Assembly: GCA_027081495.1 (NCBI GenBank)
Contig: JALWKJ010000044.1
Coordinates: 1-7,043, forward strand
Origin: Campylobacterales bacterium
GTDB taxonomy: Bacteria; Campylobacterota; Campylobacteria; Campylobacterales; QNZT01
DNA length: 7,043 nucleotides
Direction of reading: 5' to 3'
Shown: positions 1 to 6,626 of the stretch, piece after piece
Numbering within the stretch: the first letter of the stretch is position 1
Layout: every line of letters starts with the position of its first letter
Notes under the pieces: generated by a model
What the model saw: only the letters and a program-made list of their open reading frames with translations
Told to the model about the DNA's origin: nothing
Databases searched by the model: none
Translations under genes and position numbers: made by a program

Positions 1-2438
1 CCGTTGCGACTACTACCGCGATGCTTGATCAACCGATGGTTATATCCGTAAAAGTTCATGATCCGGAAAACGATGCATTAAAAACGGTTGTAATATATAA
101 AAATCGCGAGTTTGTTTTACAAAACGGCGAAGTAACGATTGTTCCAAATAGCGTCGGTACTCTTGAATATACGGTAAAAGTGAAAGAGACGGATACTTCC
201 GACGCTTATGAAACGACAAGCACCCAGCGAATCATAGTAAGAGAAAACGCAAAGCCCGTTATCGACGGTTTTAGCGGATTTTATAAACGATTTGACAAGA
301 GCGCGGATATGAATATAAAGCTCGATGCTCACGATCCCGAAGGCGCTTTGCTTACATATAGAGCCGAATTGTTTTCGTATCAAAACGATTATAGCGATTA
401 TTTAAAAATTGACGGCTTTTTGTTCACTGTTTCAAAAAACATACCCGACGGTCCTTATGTTCTAAAAATTATAGTCGGCGACGGAATAAACAAAGTACAG
501 AAAAATTTTGAATTTACGGCAAGTAACAATACTCCTCCTCAAAATCTTACGATCAAAGCGGGCGATATCGAAATAGGCGATACTCTTAGAATAAAAGAGA
601 GTGATCCGGCGTTAACCCTAACGGCAACCGCGATAGATGCTCAAAACGATCCTCTTACATATGAGTGGACATTTAACGACGGTCTAGGAGTCGCCCAAGA
701 CAACACCTTTACTATTACGCCTGTTGCCGGTATATTTAATGTAGGCGTAGTCGTGTCTGATTCAAAAGGAAGCACATCTCGAAATTTTAAAGTTGTTATA
801 GCGCAAAATCTAAAACCGGTTGTTAAAAGCATCTCTTTATCTCCGTCTCACATCGTAAAGGTCGGCGATCATTATGAAGACGACAAAGGAAATATTGTAG
901 ATCAACTGACAGTAAGCGTTGACGCATACGATCCTGAAGGCACAAAACTTAGCTATAAATTCGGAGCTATTCATACGCTTGAACAACTTGGTGCTTATGA
1001 TAACAATAGCACCAAAGTCTATAAACTAAAAGATATCCCGGCTGGAAAATCGGCTATTAAAATAGAGATCGAGGATGCCGATGGACATGTAACTATAAAA
1101 CGCAAGATTTTTAAGATAGGCGTAAACAAACCGCCGAAGATTCGTTCGCTCTATGTTCCCGTAAAAGCTAAAAGAGCGAAGGAAGTAAAACTTCAAACTC
1201 AAGCCGTCGATCCCGAAGGCAAAGCCGTGACATACGAGTGGATAGTAAAAGACGCTCAAAGCGCTCTTACTCTTAGAGATAAAAACAACGCGCAAACATC
1301 TTTTGTAGTTCCTTCAAACGCTTCGGACAAGCTTACCGTTACGCTTAAAGTAAGCGACGGCACAAATGTCGTCACTAGACAAAGAGTGATTGAGATCGTC
1401 AGTAACAACGCGCCCGTGATAAATCTCTTCAAAGTATTGCCGGATGTCCTAAAAGAGGGTAAAGAAGTTAGATTTAGCGCCGAGGTTTCAGATCCTGATT
1501 ATGATTTTATCACATACCGCTGGTTTCTCGATGATCGGATGCTTGAAGAGTTTACGGATAAAAGCGCAGGCTCGATTGTTCCGGGTGCCGCAAAAGAGTA
1601 TCTATTGACATTAAAAGCGAGCGACGGCACAAAGAGTACGCAAAAATCACAAAAAATTACGGTTCTAGCGCTTGCCGCAAAACCGACTGTGACTTTAAAT
1701 TCGGCTTTTATGACACTTTTACCGGGTGAGAAAACTACTATAAACGCTGTAGTGAAAAGTGAAGGAAGATATAACCTTAAATGGTCGGGAGACGGTTTGA
1801 GTTCGGAAAATCTGACATCGGCGGAGTTTAGTTCACAAGTTTTGGGCGAACACAAAATAAGCGTAGTCGCTACAAATGTTGACGGAATTGAAAGCGATGA
1901 AGCGATCATAACTTTGGTTGTAAAAGATATCGTGGCAAAACTGGATACTCCCAAAACGACACAAGAGATAGGAAACGATTTTCTTTTTACGCTTAGCATG
2001 AGCGACGCTACGGCGCCTGCAACCGACGGAATTTGGAAAATCGTACAAAAACCCGACGGTTCATCTGCGACTCTAAGTACCGATGGAGTTACGGCTCTTC
2101 TTACCCCTGATAAAGTAGGTACATATAAAGTAGAAGTGAAATTTACCAAAAAAGCAATAGCGGGAGAGTTTACGGCGTCAAAAAGCGTAACAGTTACCGA
2201 GGTAAATCATAGCGGCGAAACTGTCGAAGGCATAGTTCGAGATGAAAACGGTGAAATTTTGCAAGGGGCTAAAGTTCGTTTGTATAACTCCATAGACAGT
2301 ACCCTTTTTGATCAAACCGTTTTGAGCGATGCCGAAGGAAAATATAGTTTCAAAAATGTCCCCGCCGGCGTTTACTATGTTGTCGTTAGCGGCGGTAACG
2401 GCTATATAAATCAAACACAAAAAATAACAATTCAATAA
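1..2438 (+). CDS. Large secreted/surface repeat protein, 5'-truncated: tandem PKD/Ig-like domains plus C-terminal CarboxypepD_reg domain
   Basis: The reading frame is already open at position 3 (V-A-T-T-T-A before the Met at 21), and no ribosome binding site precedes that Met, so the gene starts upstream. Counting the Met at 21 as residue 1, 805 residues are visible. About eight Ig-like beta-sandwich repeats follow one another, bounded near residues 76, 169, 264, 369, 462, 553, 635 and 728. Repeats 1-6 share a D-P-E-G-x-x-L-T-Y-x-W type motif (Asp14, 105, 206, 304, 397, 491), most end in an S-D-G-type strand, and five boundaries carry an N-x-P linker. Repeat 8 has the PKD signature W672 followed by K-P-D-G-S-S-A-T-L-S and then P-D-x-V-G-T-Y. 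Residues 732-805 form a CarboxypepD_reg domain. No cysteine is visible, which suits an exported protein. Such arrays usually serve as stalks, adhesins or scaffolds; the ligand and the N-terminal anchor are not visible. It is the first visible gene of the run. Confidence 0.85.
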   Translation, partial: VATTTAMLDQPMVISVKVHDPENDALKTVVIYKNREFVLQNGEVTIVPNSVGTLEYTVKVKETDTSDAYETTSTQRIIVRENAKPVIDGFSGFYKRFDKSADMNIKLDAHDPEGALLTYRAELFSYQNDYSDYLKIDGFLFTVSKNIPDGPYVLKIIVGDGINKVQKNFEFTASNNTPPQNLTIKAGDIEIGDTLRIKESDPALTLTATAIDAQNDPLTYEWTFNDGLGVAQDNTFTITPVAGIFNVGVVVSDSKGSTSRNFKVVIAQNLKPVVKSISLSPSHIVKVGDHYEDDKGNIVDQLTVSVDAYDPEGTKLSYKFGAIHTLEQLGAYDNNSTKVYKLKDIPAGKSAIKIEIEDADGHVTIKRKIFKIGVNKPPKIRSLYVPVKAKRAKEVKLQTQAVDPEGKAVTYEWIVKDAQSALTLRDKNNAQTSFVVPSNASDKLTVTLKVSDGTNVVTRQRVIEIVSNNAPVINLFKVLPDVLKEGKEVRFSAEVSDPDYDFITYRWFLDDRMLEEFTDKSAGSIVPGAAKEYLLTLKASDGTKSTQKSQKITVLALAAKPTVTLNSAFMTLLPGEKTTINAVVKSEGRYNLKWSGDGLSSENLTSAEFSSQVLGEHKISVVATNVDGIESDEAIITLVVKDIVAKLDTPKTTQEIGNDFLFTLSMSDATAPATDGIWKIVQKPDGSSATLSTDGVTALLTPDKVGTYKVEVKFTKKAIAGEFTASKSVTVTEVNHSGETVEGIVRDENGEILQGAKVRLYNSIDSTLFDQTVLSDAEGKYSFKNVPAGVYYVVVSGGNGYINQTQKITIQ

Positions 2439-2443
2439 AAGGA
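2437..2443 (+). promoter_or_regulatory. Ribosome binding site of the lipoprotein gene
   Basis: AAAAGGA overlaps the stop codon of the upstream gene and lies 6 bases before the ATG at 2450, a good Shine-Dalgarno sequence at normal spacing. It fixes the lipoprotein start. The overlap with the preceding stop suggests translational coupling within one operon. Confidence 0.8.
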
Positions 2444-2463
2444 TGAAAAATGAAAAATGAAAA
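2443..2463 (+). repeat. Three perfect tandem copies of the heptamer ATGAAAA across a start codon
   Basis: Copies lie at 2443-2449, 2450-2456 and 2457-2463. Each begins with an ATG in a different frame. Only the middle one (2450) opens the lipoprotein gene: the first reaches TGA at 2458-2460 and the third TAG at 2466-2468. The unit length is not a multiple of three, and the first copy forms the spacer between the Shine-Dalgarno sequence and the used ATG. In A-rich DNA such a repeat could be chance. Confidence 0.75.
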
Positions 2464-2518
2464 AATAGTAAAAGTATCGACTTCAGTTGCCTTGGCCGCT
2501 GTTTTATTTACAGGATGC
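2450..2518 (+). other. Lipoprotein signal peptide and lipobox of the 1390-residue protein
   Basis: Residues 1-8 carry lysines (K2, K5, K8), residues 9-20 form a hydrophobic core, and F20-T21-G22-C23 is the lipobox, with the Cys codon at 2516-2518. Phe at -3 is a tolerated variant of the usual Leu. The residue after Cys is Gly rather than Asp, so by the enterobacterial Lol rule the outer membrane is the likelier destination. Whether that rule holds in this organism is not shown. Confidence 0.85.
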
Positions 2519-5500
2519 GGAAACAGTACCGATTCTATAACGCACAAAGCCGCTGAATTGTCTCAAAATACGAATACGGTTCAAAAAAACGAAACGATAA
2601 AAAGTGAAGTTAGTAAGAGTTTAAATGCGCTTACCGGGAAAATAAGAACAGACTCTACGCCGACAGACGGTAGAACTACCCATACGCTTTCTAAAGATAT
2701 ATATAGCGTAACGGCGTATAACCTCGACGACAACAGCGTTTATAAAACTACTACCGACGCTAGCGGCGTATATAATCTCTCCGGTCTTAGTGACGGGGAG
2801 TACCAGATTTATGCGCAAAACGACAAAATAGCAAAAAGCGATATTCAAAGAGTTACACTCGCAAGAGGTACAAAAAAAGTAGTTGATTTTGTGCTTCAAG
2901 CGGCCGGTTCTATAAAAGGACGCATAAAGGGAGCCGATGTAGTATTTATTCCCGGAAAAGATTTTATCTCTATCGCCGACAAAGATGGAAATTTCGAGTT
3001 AACGAATATTCCGGTGGGAACTTATACTCTCGGATATGAGGGAAAAGATGCCGACGGATTCGATATAAAAGGAGTCATAGAGGTAAGTGTGGCGCAGGGT
3101 ATGACGGATCTTGCTCTTATTCAACCGAAAATAGAACTGTTTAATATAAAAAATTCGACTTTGCCGCTTGGAGTTTTGGAGCTTCATCATAAAGGTATAA
3201 GCTTTGAGATCAAAGGTAAGGTCGATCTTGAAAAATTAAAAAATGCCGTATCGTTGAAAGATTCATCGGGTAAAAAGATAAAAACGAAATTATACTTTGA
3301 AAATTACGGTTATGATGACAGGGGCGAGGATCGATATTATCAAAGAGGCGGTATTTTGAGCGAAGATATCGTGCCCGCCGGTACTTATACTCTTACGATC
3401 GCATCTTCAGTTTCCGATAAGCTTGATGCGGATATCGTTAAAATATTTCAAATCAATGCCGTTTCGGTGGCTACCGTAGAAAATAGCGGCGGCGTAAGAT
3501 ATATAAATATATACACTCCAAAAGATCTCAACGATACTCAAAAAGCGACATTCGGTACGCCTGTCGTAAAAGAGAAAGGTTCGACAAAAGCGCTTAGCGT
3601 TAAACCGGTATGGACAAAAGAAAATCAACTAACGCTTTTTGGCAGCTATAAGACGGGCGTAGAATATGTAATAGAGTTAAGCGATGCCCAAAAGGCGATT
3701 ATAGGTGAGGTAAAAACCCCAAATAAAAGATTGGCGTTCGATCAGACTAAAATAGAAGATATCTATCCGCAATCCGGAAGTGATGAAGTCTCTTTACATG
3801 AAAAACTCTATGCGAATTTTACCAATATCGGCGAACTCGATCCTTCATCTGTAAAAATTACGCTAAGCGACGGCGCCGTTACCAAAATTTTTGAAAAACA
3901 GGATATAGGATTTTCCGTAAATCGTTTATCCGATATGACCCCGTCTCCATATGGTCAGGATATTTCCGAAGTTAAACCTTCGCCGTTTTACGATGAAACT
4001 TACGGTAGCGTTTTTGTCGCAAACGCCAAACTCGAGTATGCGAAAAATTATACTATGAAAGTAGAAGCCAAAGATATTTTCGGTAACTCTTTGATAAAAG
4101 AGACCTCTTTTTCTACTCTAACTCCGAGTTTAAGATCGCTCTCTCCCGAGAATCTGGACGAGCTTTTTAGAGGCGATTTAAGAGCCGAGTTTAATGTCGC
4201 GGTAAAACAAGACGGCGCAGAGATAACAGTTGAAGATTTAAGCGATCCGGCTTCATCCGTAAAAGTCGTTATGAGGGATGAAAAAAATTATTATGACGAT
4301 CATGCGATAGCTTTTGAGTTTGAAGGACTCAAACCGCAACACAAATATAAAGTTACGGCAAAAGGTTTCAAAAGCATCGACGGAGCCCAAATAGCTCCAA
4401 AAAGTACGGAATTTTCAACACCTCCGAGAATGATGTTCATAGATAATCGTTATATGCAAAATCTCTTTGTAACTCCTCAAAATTTTGAGCATAAAGTGAA
4501 ATTTTTCATTTTTGGCGGTTTAAGCGATAGTGAAAAAGAGTTCTTAAAAACCCATCTTAGGGTTACGAGTTATGCGAATGTAAAAACTCCCGACGCTACG
4601 CATCCTCCTAGAAAACTCTTTTTCTTAAATAAAAGCGATGGGGTTGAGGTCGTCGTCGCGTTTACGATAGATCCGAATACTAACTATGAAATCTCTTTTG
4701 ACGACATAAGCGGGCTTTCGGGTATCGTTATGCCCAGAGGATTTGAAGCCGGAAAACCCCTTGTCAGTTTTTCGACTATTATGCAAACAAATCAAGATTT
4801 TCCGACGGATATGACACTTATAAGAGATATGAACCTATATTCCGACGGATCCAAAGCGTCTGTCGGATTGGATGTAGCCATACCTCTTGGCAGGATAGCC
4901 GCGTATGAGAGTTGTTGGAATGAGTTTGAAGAGAGACAAAATGACATGACTCAAAAAATGCCAAATTATATCAAAGTTGAAGATGCGCAAAACAAAAAGA
5001 TAGAGGTAAAAATCGATCCAAATTTCAAGTGGAATCTTGAATCGAGATATATCGACAACGATACCCAGATGTGTATGCTTCGACCGGAAGGTTACTGGGA
5101 TGAACAAGAGCGTGTTTACAAAAGCGGATTTAACGCTTACTTTGATGTAGATTTCGCTTCGACATATACCGTGACGGTCGATTTTAGCGGAGATTTTTCA
5201 GATTCCGGATTTGGCGCGTTAAAACTCTCAAAACAGTTAAAAACCGCGCCTCTAGGAAAACTTGATTTTTGGGTTGACGATAACGGCGGACAAGATGCGA
5301 TACTTTTTCATATTCACTCAAACGCTCCTATCGTTAATCCTGAGATATTAAAAGTAACAATGGATGCAAAAGAGTATAGAGCGACTGATTTTAGTTTTAA
5401 TGCCAATCAGCCCGATATACCTGATTACGGCATGAAAGATGGAGTTGATTTGGTATTTGAATTGCCAAGACAACTCTATAGTCTGGTACAATTTTCACTC

Positions 5501-6622
5501 TCCAAAGATGACGGAAGCGTTTTGAAGTTTTTTAATCCAAATACCGAAAGTGAAGTCGCAAAACCTGAGATTTTGGCTACCGCAAAAATATTTACACAAA
5601 GCGTAAGTCCCGATTTCATACCTGTAAAAGTAGAGTCCGTTCATACGCTTTCGCCTCAAAACAGATTCGTTGTCGTTGAGTTTAACCGCATGATGAATAT
5701 GTCTGATATCGTATCTTATACGGATGCGAACAAAACGGAAATAAGCGATATAGCGTTTGAGATAAAAGATGATCAGGGCAATCCTGTCGCCGTAACGGCG
5801 GTTGAGTCCGATTATAATAATGTAGTCTTTGAGTTAGCGAATGAGTTGAATGTTTCAAAAACTTATACGATTTCTCTTAAAAGCGGCAAAAGTCTGCAGT
5901 CTGCATTTGGCGTTCAAAAGCTTTCAAACTTCTCTCGTGTTATTCAACCGACGGTCATTGAGATACCGCAAGCAGCCTTTGGAAGAGTCGATTATTCGTT
6001 TGATTCTTCCCAGCCTTATCAGATGGGCTCAACTCAAGAGATGCAGGCAAAATATGTAAATATAAATTATCTTGCGATTGAATTAAATATGGCCGATGGA
6101 GTAAAAATAGATATAAACGATAGCTCGATAAATGTCTATAACAAGTTTGACGGCAGTATAAATGAAGGCTCTTTCAGCGTTGAGGGCGGTAAAATCATTC
6201 AACCCGTAAAAGACGCTTACTACGATGCAAAAGTCGATGTCTCTTTATCGTATCTTTTTAACGGTAAGAGCAGAGAATATAAAAGAGTTTTTGATTATAT
6301 ACCGCAGATGCCTAAAACCGCCGATCTTTACAGTATCGTAGGAAACGGAGTAAACTCATTGGTGTTCAATTTCTCTATGGATCAGGCGCCGATAAGTGAG
6401 AAGAATTTTAAAATCTATGATCAAAACGGCTTGCCGGTAGAGGGTGCGACACTTTCGGTTCAGGTAGATCCTAACAATTTTACAAGCGCCATAGTCACAT
6501 TCGGCGCTTTGGCTAACGATACGCTTTATCGTATCGATGTTGTAGGCTTATCGGCTTATGGCGATAACATTTCATCCGATACTCTCGTATCTCAAGTATT
6601 TATAAAAACGGCGGCAAATTAA
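2450..6622 (+). CDS. Large envelope lipoprotein with two CarboxypepD_reg-like domains and many Ig-like (SbsA/Big_5-type) segments
   Basis: This complete 1390-residue protein starts at the ATG 6 bases after a good Shine-Dalgarno sequence, 11 bases past the upstream stop. After lipobox Cys23 comes a polar linker (about 24-60). Two CarboxypepD_reg-like domains follow at about 61-150 and 152-224, each with the D-x-x-G-x-[YF]-x-L...G-x-Y strand pattern. The rest (about 235-1388) is beta-rich. Segments near 431-558, 559-658, 1056-1165 and 1290-1388 look like SbsA/Big_5 Ig-like domains (a V-x-F-N/S strand early, a Y-x-[VI] strand late, often ending in F-S-T or similar). The segments near 238-338, 339-430, 660-935 and 935-1055 are more divergent. 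Apart from the lipid-bearing Cys the only cysteines are C822 and C875. No catalytic motif or nucleotide-binding site was recognised. A structural, adhesive or scaffold role at the cell envelope is inferred. The specific function is unknown, and the domain assignments in the middle are weak. Confidence 0.9.
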   Translation: MKNEKIVKVSTSVALAAVLFTGCGNSTDSITHKAAELSQNTNTVQKNETIKSEVSKSLNALTGKIRTDSTPTDGRTTHTLSKDIYSVTAYNLDDNSVYKTTTDASGVYNLSGLSDGEYQIYAQNDKIAKSDIQRVTLARGTKKVVDFVLQAAGSIKGRIKGADVVFIPGKDFISIADKDGNFELTNIPVGTYTLGYEGKDADGFDIKGVIEVSVAQGMTDLALIQPKIELFNIKNSTLPLGVLELHHKGISFEIKGKVDLEKLKNAVSLKDSSGKKIKTKLYFENYGYDDRGEDRYYQRGGILSEDIVPAGTYTLTIASSVSDKLDADIVKIFQINAVSVATVENSGGVRYINIYTPKDLNDTQKATFGTPVVKEKGSTKALSVKPVWTKENQLTLFGSYKTGVEYVIELSDAQKAIIGEVKTPNKRLAFDQTKIEDIYPQSGSDEVSLHEKLYANFTNIGELDPSSVKITLSDGAVTKIFEKQDIGFSVNRLSDMTPSPYGQDISEVKPSPFYDETYGSVFVANAKLEYAKNYTMKVEAKDIFGNSLIKETSFSTLTPSLRSLSPENLDELFRGDLRAEFNVAVKQDGAEITVEDLSDPASSVKVVMRDEKNYYDDHAIAFEFEGLKPQHKYKVTAKGFKSIDGAQIAPKSTEFSTPPRMMFIDNRYMQNLFVTPQNFEHKVKFFIFGGLSDSEKEFLKTHLRVTSYANVKTPDATHPPRKLFFLNKSDGVEVVVAFTIDPNTNYEISFDDISGLSGIVMPRGFEAGKPLVSFSTIMQTNQDFPTDMTLIRDMNLYSDGSKASVGLDVAIPLGRIAAYESCWNEFEERQNDMTQKMPNYIKVEDAQNKKIEVKIDPNFKWNLESRYIDNDTQMCMLRPEGYWDEQERVYKSGFNAYFDVDFASTYTVTVDFSGDFSDSGFGALKLSKQLKTAPLGKLDFWVDDNGGQDAILFHIHSNAPIVNPEILKVTMDAKEYRATDFSFNANQPDIPDYGMKDGVDLVFELPRQLYSLVQFSLSKDDGSVLKFFNPNTESEVAKPEILATAKIFTQSVSPDFIPVKVESVHTLSPQNRFVVVEFNRMMNMSDIVSYTDANKTEISDIAFEIKDDQGNPVAVTAVESDYNNVVFELANELNVSKTYTISLKSGKSLQSAFGVQKLSNFSRVIQPTVIEIPQAAFGRVDYSFDSSQPYQMGSTQEMQAKYVNINYLAIELNMADGVKIDINDSSINVYNKFDGSINEGSFSVEGGKIIQPVKDAYYDAKVDVSLSYLFNGKSREYKRVFDYIPQMPKTADLYSIVGNGVNSLVFNFSMDQAPISEKNFKIYDQNGLPVEGATLSVQVDPNNFTSAIVTFGALANDTLYRIDVVGLSAYGDNISSDTLVSQVFIKTAAN

Positions 6623-6626
6623 TCAA

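Noticed and set aside
21..23. ATG at 21 as the true start of the first gene
   Set aside because: The frame is open upstream to position 3, there is no Shine-Dalgarno sequence, and the Met falls inside a truncated Ig-like repeat.
333..1510. Recurring GATCC-GAAGGC-like and GCGACGGCACAAA strings as DNA repeats
   Set aside because: They are explained by the repeated D-P-E-G and S-D-G-T protein motifs of the Ig-like domains; the flanking DNA is diverged and they are not regularly spaced as in a CRISPR or DNA repeat array.
1499..2149. 216-codon open frame on the minus strand
   Set aside because: It lies entirely opposite the PKD-repeat coding frame, shows no recognisable domain or ribosome binding site, and its composition is that of an antisense shadow.
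2401..2449. Possible promoter (TATATAA-like string near 2403) before the lipoprotein gene
   Set aside because: Such AT-rich strings occur all over this sequence, no matching -35 element was seen, and the 11-base gap plus overlapping ribosome binding site favour read-through from upstream.
2583..2589. A7 run in the lipoprotein gene (others at 2872-2878 and 4281-4287) as a phase-variation tract
   Set aside because: Seven A is common by chance in AAA-rich coding sequence, and the three similar runs show no special placement.
5850..6059. 69-codon plus-strand open frame in another frame
   Set aside because: It is fully inside the lipoprotein gene, has no credible start context, and gives a low-information basic/aromatic peptide.
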